The notes under the pieces are model-generated. The model was given only the letters and a program-made list of their open reading frames with translations. It was not told the origin of the DNA and made no database searches. DNA of 20,667 nucleotides from Bacteroidales bacterium (GTDB lineage: Bacteria; Bacteroidota; Bacteroidia; Bacteroidales; UBA7960), in assembly GCA_007122505.1 (NCBI GenBank), contig SKTQ01000039.1, positions 1 to 20,667 of the forward strand, given 5' to 3'. A program made the translations under genes and the position numbers. Positions within the stretch are counted from its first letter, which is position 1. Each line of letters begins with the position of its first letter. Of this stretch, positions 14,536 to 20,667 are shown in pieces.

Positions 14536-16707
14536 CTATTCACCAACAGCATTATTTTTTTCAGGGGCTGCCTGCGGGATAGTGAATGAGAAAACTGAGC
14601 CTTTTCCTTCTTCACTTTGCACTTGCATCCGACCACCTTGTTTGTGCACAAATTCATTGCAAAGAAGCAGTCCCAACCCACTGCCCTTTTCGTCCATCGT
14701 ACCGTAAGTGCTAAACAAAGAATCGATCCGGAAAAGCTTTTTTTGGTCCTTCACGGATATACCCACGCCATCATCATGCACCGATACTTCAAGATAGCCA
14801 TTTGTTTTGCTGGCTTTTATTTTGACCCGGCCACCGGGATGGGTATATTTTAAGGCATTGGAGATCAGGTTTCGAATAATGGTATCTGTCATATTTACAT
14901 CACCCCAGACTTCCATCCGGACTGACAACAGATTGACGATCTGAATATTTTTGTCGTCGGCCGCCCTTGAAAAAAGATCCACATTCTCTTTTACAATCTC
15001 ATTGAGATCAAAATACGCGGGTTGATATTTTATTTGTCCGGTTTGGCTACGCGACCATTGCAAGAGGTTTTCAAGCAAACTGTTGATATTCGCAACAGAT
15101 CGATCCAGTTCTTTGGCCAGATCCTTAAGCTCGTTTTTTGACAAATTATCGATATCTCTTTTCAAAATACGGGAAAAACTGACAATTGAAGCAAAAGGAT
15201 TACGCAAATCATGGGAAATGATAGAGAAAAATTTGTCTTTGGTCCTGTTGATCTCAATCAGATTACTCTCGGATACCAGCAGTTTTTCATTCAAATCCTC
15301 GACCTTTTTCTTCTCGGTCAGCAGGCTGGCATTCAATTCCTGAAGCTGTTGATTTGTTCTGCTGATTTCTTCCTTTTGCGATTCCAGCACTTTGTTTGTC
15401 TTACGCATTTCAAGAAAACGTGTATAAAGCAGAATAAGCAGTGCGAGGATGAGAAAAATTACCAGGATCAAAAAATTCCTGAACTGTTTTTGTTTTTCAA
15501 GGTTCAGTTCCTTGATGCGGTTGCTTTTGCGCAGCAGCTGTATCTCGTTTTCCTTACGCTCCCTGTCATACATCAGTTTTATTTCAATGGCCCGCCTTCG
15601 GCTTTCTTCAGTATACAAGCTGTCTTGCAAATTAAGATAAAGTTCCTGGTAATGGAAGGCTTCCGAATAATTTTCCTGTAAACCCAATAGCCGGCTCATT
15701 TTTTTGTAGTTCTCCAAAACGAGAACAGGAATTCCACCCTGCATTGCGATGGAAAGGCTTTTTTGCAGGTTTGCGGAGGCCTTCTGATAATCTTGCAAAA
15801 CGGTATAGAGCTCGCCCAAATCACTAAAAACCTTTGCAGCTCCCCACTCATCACCGATGGATTCGTATAATTCCAGTGTCTTATACATCTGTTCGGCAGC
15901 TGCCGTGTAGTCTTCCATCAAAAACAGAAGATATCCTATGTCTCTTTTAACATTGGCCAACTGCCTGGTCTCAAAGCTCCCTGCCCATATTTCTCGTGAA
16001 GCTTCCTGGTATTCCAAAGCTTCTTTGTAATTTCCACGTCTTTGGCTTACCCTGCCAAGGTTATTCAAAGAATAAGCAATGTCAACGGGGTTTCCGATTT
16101 CCTTGGTAATTTGAAGTGATCGCATATGGTATTCTTCGGCTTTGTCCAAATCTCCCTGGCGCATATATACAATGCCGATATTATTTAAAACGGAAGCTGA
16201 GCGTGCAATGGAGTCCATCTCTTCATACATTTGCAAAGCTTCAATATAATACTCGAGGGCTTTGTCAAAATGGCCCTGCTCCGCAAACAAGATACCAATA
16301 TGATTTCCGGTACGGGTATAACCATAAATATTGTCAATTTCCTTATATATAGAACGGGCTTCCTTCAAATAGTCAAAAGACTTGTTAAAGTTTCCAAGGC
16401 GCCAGTAAACATGACCAACGCTAACATTTGCCCTGGCTATTTGCCGGGGATAATTTAACTCACGTGCCAACATCAAACCTTGCTTGGAATAATCCATAGA
16501 AGCCTTGGGATCAATTGACCACAGAGCAAATCCCAAATTGATCAAAGCATCCATGTGCAATGAATCCGCTATATCCCTCTGCCGGATAACAGAGAGCAAA
16601 CTGTCCACATTTGGGCTTGATGGTTGCCGTGTTTCGAAAGCCATGAGTTCACGACACGAACACAAAACCACCACCGCCAAAGTGGTAAGTAAAAAATATC
16701 TCAACAC
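14536..16707 (-). CDS. TPR-containing sensor histidine kinase
   Basis: A 723-residue membrane sensor. An export signal covers residues 1-22; C18 in VLCSC could be a lipobox cysteine, or signal peptidase I could cut after LMA. Tetratricopeptide repeats fill about 50-360 (for example NNIGIVYMRQGDLDKAEEY and NNLGRVSQRRGNYKEALEY) and are probably periplasmic. One membrane helix (411-429) leads to a coiled coil (about 435-485) and the kinase core: phospho-acceptor H499 in ISHDLRNP, N box IIRNLISNALKY (610-621), G1 DDGVGI (645-650), G2 GSGLGL (675-680). No receiver domain or response regulator is nearby, so its target is unknown. It is divergent from nrfH across 258 bases. TPR-kinases of this build are frequent in Bacteroidota. 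Confidence 0.92.
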   Translation of the reverse strand: MLRYFLLTTLAVVVLCSCRELMAFETRQPSSPNVDSLLSVIRQRDIADSLHMDALINLGFALWSIDPKASMDYSKQGLMLARELNYPRQIARANVSVGHVYWRLGNFNKSFDYLKEARSIYKEIDNIYGYTRTGNHIGILFAEQGHFDKALEYYIEALQMYEEMDSIARSASVLNNIGIVYMRQGDLDKAEEYHMRSLQITKEIGNPVDIAYSLNNLGRVSQRRGNYKEALEYQEASREIWAGSFETRQLANVKRDIGYLLFLMEDYTAAAEQMYKTLELYESIGDEWGAAKVFSDLGELYTVLQDYQKASANLQKSLSIAMQGGIPVLVLENYKKMSRLLGLQENYSEAFHYQELYLNLQDSLYTEESRRRAIEIKLMYDRERKENEIQLLRKSNRIKELNLEKQKQFRNFLILVIFLILALLILLYTRFLEMRKTNKVLESQKEEISRTNQQLQELNASLLTEKKKVEDLNEKLLVSESNLIEINRTKDKFFSIISHDLRNPFASIVSFSRILKRDIDNLSKNELKDLAKELDRSVANINSLLENLLQWSRSQTGQIKYQPAYFDLNEIVKENVDLFSRAADDKNIQIVNLLSVRMEVWGDVNMTDTIIRNLISNALKYTHPGGRVKIKASKTNGYLEVSVHDDGVGISVKDQKKLFRIDSLFSTYGTMDEKGSGLGLLLCNEFVHKQGGRMQVQSEEGKGSVFSFTIPQAAPEKNNAVGE

Positions 16708-16761
16708 GATTACTACAAATTAATGTAATAGATATATGATATATAAGTAACCATCACACTA

Positions 16762-16769
16762 CAAATATA
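16762..16769 (-). promoter_or_regulatory. Promoter -7 box of histidine kinase gene
   Basis: TATATTTG on the minus strand, 54 bases before the kinase ATG. A TTTG lies upstream but only 14 bases away, short of the usual ~20, so the -33 element is uncertain. Confidence 0.45.
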
Positions 16770-16894
16770 AGTTTTTTTGGTGACAAACCACGATTTTTGC
16801 CTAATTATTTTTTATTTATCAAAATTAATGATGCCTTAACACCCTGGCCTTTTTATTTAGATTAAAAATAAATTAGCTTCTGCTTATTCCACAA

Positions 16895-16926
16895 TTTGCC
16901 TATTAGAAATTTAATTAATATATTTC
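16895..16926 (+). promoter_or_regulatory. Promoter of nrfHA
   Basis: TTTG at 16895-16898, a 20-base spacer, then TATATTTC at 16919-16926 fit the Bacteroidota TTTG-N19-21-TAnnTTTG promoter with one mismatch in the last base. The predicted start of transcription (about 16931-16933) gives a leader of about 35 bases before the nrfH ATG. Confidence 0.6.
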
Positions 16927-16952
16927 GGTACTTATTCTCTTATTCACCGAAA
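16923..16952 (+). promoter_or_regulatory. Candidate operator: 7-bp inverted repeat before nrfH
   Basis: TTTCGGT (16923-16929) and ACCGAAA (16946-16952) are perfect reverse complements 16 bases apart. The left arm overlaps the predicted -7 box and the right arm ends 13 bases before the nrfH ATG. It could bind a dimeric repressor, or form a hairpin in the leader if transcription starts further upstream. No matching known operator is recognised. Confidence 0.4.
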
Positions 16953-16965
16953 CGGCCATTTCAAC

Positions 16966-17595
16966 ATGAATATAATCAAACGCATTATACAATTTATCAT
17001 ACCTCCTGAAGGTTGGCGAACCACTGTTCTGATCCTGGCAGGTATATTTACGGGGATTTTGTTGTTTGTCGTGCATGTTTCCAACGCAACTTCCTACATT
17101 TCGGATGAGCCAGAAACTTGCATAAACTGCCATGTGATGTATCCCTATTATGCATCCTGGGCTAAGGGCAGCCACGGTCGTGACGCCACTTGCAGCGATT
17201 GTCATGTTCCCCAGGACAGTTTTATCGGCAAGTATTATGTAAAGGCTACTGATGGGTTAAAACATGCTACATGGTTTACGTTTCGCTGGGAGCCCCAGGT
17301 AATCAGGATAAAAAACAGGGGTATCAATGTTGTCCAGGCAAATTGCATACGTTGCCATATTGACCTGGTTGATATGGTTCAGCTTGTTGAGGTAACGGGT
17401 AATAGTGCAAGAGACGGGGAGGGTAAGCTTTGCTGGGACTGTCATGTGGAAACTCCGCATGGGAGTGTAAGGAGTTTATCGGCTGCCCCGCATGCGCTTG
17501 TCGAACGCTTGCCCAGTGTTTTACCCTCGTGGCTGGAAGGTCTTACAGGAATTGAAAGCAGACGTTCAGAAAGAATTGTTGAATATCCAAAATAA
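16966..17595 (+). CDS. nrfH: Cytochrome c nitrite reductase small subunit NrfH
   Basis: A 209-residue membrane-anchored tetraheme cytochrome of the NapC/NrfH family that takes electrons from menaquinol and passes them to NrfA. One N-terminal helix (19-38) anchors it; the rest faces the periplasm. The four heme sites are CINCH (52-56), CSDCH (76-80), CIRCH (127-131) and CWDCH (156-160). CINCHVM keeps a Met two residues after the first heme His (M58), as in the heme 1 site of Desulfovibrio NrfH. It starts the operon behind a recognisable promoter and is followed by nrfA after 19 bases. The C-terminal ~45 residues after the last heme carry no recognisable motif. Confidence 0.95.
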   Translation: MNIIKRIIQFIIPPEGWRTTVLILAGIFTGILLFVVHVSNATSYISDEPETCINCHVMYPYYASWAKGSHGRDATCSDCHVPQDSFIGKYYVKATDGLKHATWFTFRWEPQVIRIKNRGINVVQANCIRCHIDLVDMVQLVEVTGNSARDGEGKLCWDCHVETPHGSVRSLSAAPHALVERLPSVLPSWLEGLTGIESRRSERIVEYPK

Positions 17596-17614
17596 ACCTA
17601 AATACCAAAACACC

Positions 17615-19057
17615 ATGAAGAATATTCAAGAAGTTACCAAACAAAAACCCTGGTTAAACTGGGTTTTGTTTTTTGCCACCGTTGTAATCGTATTTTTTAT
17701 TGGCTTGCTGGCCGCATCAATTATTGAACGGCGCAGTGAAGCACAACTTTACTTCCAGATGGTAAGTGAAATACCTGACTGGGAACCGGACAATTCGGTA
17801 TGGGGAAAGAACTTTCCGAGACAGTACGAACGTTACCGGATGACCCTTGATACCACGTTTGAAAGCAAGTATTACGGTTCGGTGATGATTGACTACCTGG
17901 AAAGATACCCTGAGTTGGTTGTGATGTGGGCCGGATATGCATTCTCAAGGGATTATAACCAGGGGAGAGGCCACTATTATTCAGTAGTGGATGTTCATAA
18001 CACACTGCGAACCGGTGTGCCTCAACCCGCAACTTGCTGGACATGTAAAAGCACGGATGTTCCCAGGATGATGAATGAGCTGGGAGTGGAAGGTTATTAT
18101 GCACAAACATGGGCGGAGATGGGACCAAATATTCAGCATCCCATAGGATGTCAGGATTGCCATGATCCGCGGACCATGAACCTGCGCATCACGCGACCGG
18201 CGCTGGTTGAAGCATTTGCCAGACAGGGCATTGACATTAACAATGCCACACATCAGGAAATGCGCTCGTTGGTTTGCGCACAATGCCATGTAGAGTATTA
18301 TTTTGGAGAGAACAACTATCTTGTATTTCCCTGGGACGAAGGTTTTTCAGCCGAAGCCATGGAAAGGTATAAAGACAATATCGACCATGTTGACTGGGTG
18401 CATGCCCTCAGCAGGGCTCCCATGCTGAAAGCCCAGCATCCCGATTATGAGCTCTATATGACCGGAATTCATGCACAACGTGATGTTGCCTGTGCAGATT
18501 GCCACATGCCTTATATGCGAGAGGGAGGTATCAAATTTACCGACCATCATCTTGTAAGCCCGTTAAAAAAGGTGGATAAGGCTTGCATGGTATGTCACAG
18601 GCAGTCAGAATCGGAACTGATTGCAAGGGTTTACGAACAGCAGGACAAAGTCAGTGAGCTGCGAAAAATTGCAGAAAGAAATCTGGCCAGGGTACACATT
18701 GAGGCCAAGTATGCATGGGATGCAGGGGCAACGGCAGAAGAAATGGCGCCTGTGTTGCAATTGATCAGACATTCGCAATGGCGCTGGGACTGGGTTGCAG
18801 CAGCCAATGCCATGGGATTCCACTCTCCCTCAGAGGCGCTCAGGGTACTGGGAACTTCTATTCAAAAAGCCCAGGAGGCAAGTCTGAAACTTACATCCAT
18901 TTTTCGAAAATATGACATAGACTATCCCATTGAAATGCCGGATATATCTACAAAGGAAAAAGCCCAGGAATTTATCGGGCTGGATATGGAGCAAATCAGG
19001 GCAGATAAAGGCCATTGGAAAGAAACCGTTTTACCCGATTGGCTGGGTCAGTATTAA
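17615..19057 (+). CDS. nrfA: Cytochrome c nitrite reductase catalytic subunit NrfA
   Basis: Periplasmic pentaheme enzyme that reduces nitrite to ammonium with six electrons; 480 residues. A signal/anchor helix spans 14-35. The active-site heme has the lysine-ligated motif CWTCK (141-145). The others are CQDCH (179-183), CAQCH (221-225), CADCH (293-297) and CMVCH (324-328). Catalytic residues by comparison with E. coli are R132 (in LRTG), Y228 (in CHVEYYF) and H275 (in KAQHPDYE); E227, K272 and Q274 would complete the calcium site, so this is the calcium-type enzyme. The start at 17615 (MKNIQE) precedes the signal helix; the frame is open back to 17492 inside nrfH, but that part is not credible protein. 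No cytochrome c maturation gene follows. Confidence 0.96.
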   Translation: MKNIQEVTKQKPWLNWVLFFATVVIVFFIGLLAASIIERRSEAQLYFQMVSEIPDWEPDNSVWGKNFPRQYERYRMTLDTTFESKYYGSVMIDYLERYPELVVMWAGYAFSRDYNQGRGHYYSVVDVHNTLRTGVPQPATCWTCKSTDVPRMMNELGVEGYYAQTWAEMGPNIQHPIGCQDCHDPRTMNLRITRPALVEAFARQGIDINNATHQEMRSLVCAQCHVEYYFGENNYLVFPWDEGFSAEAMERYKDNIDHVDWVHALSRAPMLKAQHPDYELYMTGIHAQRDVACADCHMPYMREGGIKFTDHHLVSPLKKVDKACMVCHRQSESELIARVYEQQDKVSELRKIAERNLARVHIEAKYAWDAGATAEEMAPVLQLIRHSQWRWDWVAAANAMGFHSPSEALRVLGTSIQKAQEASLKLTSIFRKYDIDYPIEMPDISTKEKAQEFIGLDMEQIRADKGHWKETVLPDWLGQY

Positions 19058-19093
19058 GAACTGGAAAATGACCGGTAATTGATTTGGAAAGTT

Positions 19094-20667
19094 TTATTCG
19101 ATATTGATACCGGCCACGGCTTCATTGATGTTGAGGATGGCATCACCGACCTTTTCACAGGATGATATGAGCTTATTAAAGTAGAATGCGCTTTTCACCC
19201 GGGTGGGTTCTTTTTCCATTTCCATGATTACCGCATCGCTGATTTGGTCGCGAAAACCATTGATGCTTTTTTCTATTTCATTGGCTTTTGAGAGGTTGTT
19301 TCTTGCTTCATGCGTACTTACCTGCATATTGGTCAGCATCAGCTCAAAGGCATTGTTAACAAGTTTAAACATCTCAAAAAGATCACTACGCTGTGCAGGT
19401 GTAAAATATATTTTCTCTTTTTTCTTTTCGGCAAGGAGGGATGACATTTTAAAGCAGTCGTCTCCAATTTTTTCGACTTCACTGCTTACAAGGCGCATCC
19501 GCCTTAGTTCCTCAGCCGAATGGCTAGTCAGTTGCTTCCTTGAAATCTTCACGAGGAATGTGGTGATTTCCACTTCAACACGGTCGGTGATTTCTTCATA
19601 TTTGCTCACACGCTCCAGGATGTTCTGGAACTCTTTCTTATCCGTTTCAATAATCAGTGATGGGATAAAATTGAACATCCGGTGGGCAAGTTCTGCATAT
19701 TTCCGCACTTCTTTCTTGGCCTGGAAAACGGACAATTCGGCCATATGAAGGAAACCACTGCTAAAATACTCCAATTGGGGGCGTTCGAATTTTTTTCCCC
19801 TTGAGGGGAGCATAAATTCCACAAACAACACCATGTATTTAATGAAGCCGATTAACACCAGCGTGTTTGTAATGTTAAACACGGTATGGAAAATGGAAAG
19901 GCCAATGGTGATCATGGTGAGATCCGTTACAGGTGATCCCAATCCAAATTGCACCATAAAATGGTCGATGTTATTCAGAAAAAACCGGAATAAAAACAGC
20001 ATCCATATGATGCCAAAAATATTGAACACAGAATGTGCCAATGCGGTACGCTTGGCATACACATTACCTACCAGTGCAGCGAGGTTGGCCGTGATGGTGG
20101 TACCTATGTTTTCTCCCAAAACGATGGCAGCGCCATGCTCAAAGCCGATCCAACCATAATTACACATTACCAGGGTAAGTGCCATGGTTGCACTGGATGA
20201 CTGCAATACGATAGTTAGCAGCGTGCCCAGGCCAAGAAACAAAAAGGTGCTGTAAACGCCATAATCTGTAAGGTCCTGCAGAAACTGGAACATCTGCGGA
20301 TTGGTTTCAAGGTCAGGTACTGATCCACGAAGGAAATCCAGTCCCATAAACAGCAAGGCAAAGCCCAGCAATATCTGGCCAAGAGAGTTAAATCGTTCGC
20401 GTGAATTAAGCAAAAGCGGAAAACTAATGCCAATAAGAGGTATGGATAATATAGATATGTTATACTTGAATCCCAGCAGGGAAATGAGCCAGGCAGTGGT
20501 AGTCGTACCGATGTTGGCGCCCATGATCACCCCAATGGATTGGGTAAGCGACATCAGTCCGGCATTCACGAAGCTCACCACCATAACCGTGGATGCAGAG
20601 GAGGACTGAACCAGCGTTGTGAGCAAAAATCCTGTCAGAACACCTGCAAATCGATTGGAGGTCATCG
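19094..20667 (-). CDS. Na+/phosphate cotransporter family protein, 5' end cut
   Basis: At least 523 residues; the gene runs off the right edge. The first in-window Met (20663-20665, MTSNRFAG) is internal, since homologues have roughly 50 more residues with a first helix before it. The two inverted Na/Pi repeats are clear: QSSSAS with GANIGTT (20-25, 49-55 from that Met) and QSSSAT with GENIGTT (155-160, 184-190). About eight membrane helices fill residues 1-290. The C-terminal ~200 residues are cytosolic, helical and PhoU-like, as in the NptA/YjbB group. It probably imports or exports inorganic phosphate with sodium. Its stop faces that of nrfA across 36 bases, with no clear terminator between them. 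Confidence 0.9.
   Translation of the reverse strand, partial: MTSNRFAGVLTGFLLTTLVQSSSASTVMVVSFVNAGLMSLTQSIGVIMGANIGTTTTAWLISLLGFKYNISILSIPLIGISFPLLLNSRERFNSLGQILLGFALLFMGLDFLRGSVPDLETNPQMFQFLQDLTDYGVYSTFLFLGLGTLLTIVLQSSSATMALTLVMCNYGWIGFEHGAAIVLGENIGTTITANLAALVGNVYAKRTALAHSVFNIFGIIWMLFLFRFFLNNIDHFMVQFGLGSPVTDLTMITIGLSIFHTVFNITNTLVLIGFIKYMVLFVEFMLPSRGKKFERPQLEYFSSGFLHMAELSVFQAKKEVRKYAELAHRMFNFIPSLIIETDKKEFQNILERVSKYEEITDRVEVEITTFLVKISRKQLTSHSAEELRRMRLVSSEVEKIGDDCFKMSSLLAEKKKEKIYFTPAQRSDLFEMFKLVNNAFELMLTNMQVSTHEARNNLSKANEIEKSINGFRDQISDAVIMEMEKEPTRVKSAFYFNKLISSCEKVGDAILNINEAVAGINIE

Larger units (their letters stand above)
16708..16965. other. Divergent AT-rich control region, kinase / nrfHA
   Basis: This 258-base gap separates the divergent kinase and nrfH starts. 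It is very AT-rich (for example 16800-16920) and carries at least one promoter per direction plus the inverted repeat listed separately. No coding sequence or RNA gene was recognised in it. Confidence 0.6.

Noticed and set aside
15211..15681. 156-codon open frame on the plus strand inside the histidine kinase
   Set aside because: It is antisense to a gene with clear kinase motifs and shows no recognisable domain; its composition mirrors the complement of the kinase codons.
17492..17614. 41-codon extension of NrfA overlapping the end of nrfH
   Set aside because: It overlaps the nrfH coding frame and would put a charged stretch before the signal helix; the ATG at 17615 gives a normal NrfA.
19203..19748. 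181-codon open frame on the plus strand inside the Na/Pi cotransporter
   Set aside because: Ser/Leu-rich product antisense to the helical PhoU-like tail, no family resemblance; a complement artefact.
1..20667. CRISPR array, insertion sequence, toxin-antitoxin or defence system
   Set aside because: No regularly spaced direct repeats, transposase, nuclease or small paired genes were recognised on either strand.

Overview
The window is chromosomal DNA from a member of the Bacteroidota, most likely an anaerobic or facultative Bacteroidales-like lineage. Evidence: TAnnTTTG-type -7 promoter boxes stand before several genes, leaders are A-rich with no Shine-Dalgarno sequences, a DUF4294 protein is present (a family I associate with Bacteroidota), and the protein sequences have a Bacteroidota character. 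No insertion sequence, prophage, CRISPR array or integrase was found. Gene content is ordinary and mostly core. The more unusual parts are a small glycan cassette and the control region of the nitrite reductase operon.

Layout. (1) 1-160: tRNA-His(GTG) on the minus strand, with a strong intrinsic terminator and a Bacteroidota promoter. (2) 242-4488, plus strand: a three-gene glycan cassette encoding a flippase, a GT4 glycosyltransferase and an asparagine-synthetase-like protein without the N-terminal catalytic cysteine. (3) 4551-7177: an exported thioredoxin-like protein (minus), a lone OppC/DppC-type ABC permease with a large extracytoplasmic insert (plus), and L-isoaspartyl methyltransferase Pcm (minus). 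(4) 7367-9960, plus: a Gfo/Idh/MocA oxidoreductase and a polyprenyl-phosphate sugar phosphotransferase, probably starting a surface glycan. (5) 9964-14108, minus: trigger factor, ClpP and ClpX in the classic order, then an exported DUF4294 protein. (6) 14380-16707, minus: tRNA-Leu(TAG) and a TPR-containing sensor histidine kinase without a partner regulator. (7) 16966-19057, plus: nrfH-nrfA, the membrane-bound tetraheme quinol oxidase and pentaheme nitrite reductase that convert nitrite to ammonium. (8) 19094 to the right edge, minus: a Na+/phosphate cotransporter with a PhoU-like tail, cut by the window end.

How they work together. The sugar phosphotransferase would load the first sugar-phosphate on undecaprenyl phosphate, the GT4 enzyme would add a sugar, the asparagine-synthetase-like enzyme could amidate a sugar acid or peptide substituent, and the flippase would export the lipid-linked product. 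No polymerase is visible, so any glycan pathway must draw on genes elsewhere. Trigger factor and ClpXP form the protein folding and degradation block. NrfHA supplies respiratory ammonification. Its promoter carries a perfect 7-bp inverted repeat overlapping the predicted -7 box, the best candidate regulatory site in the window.
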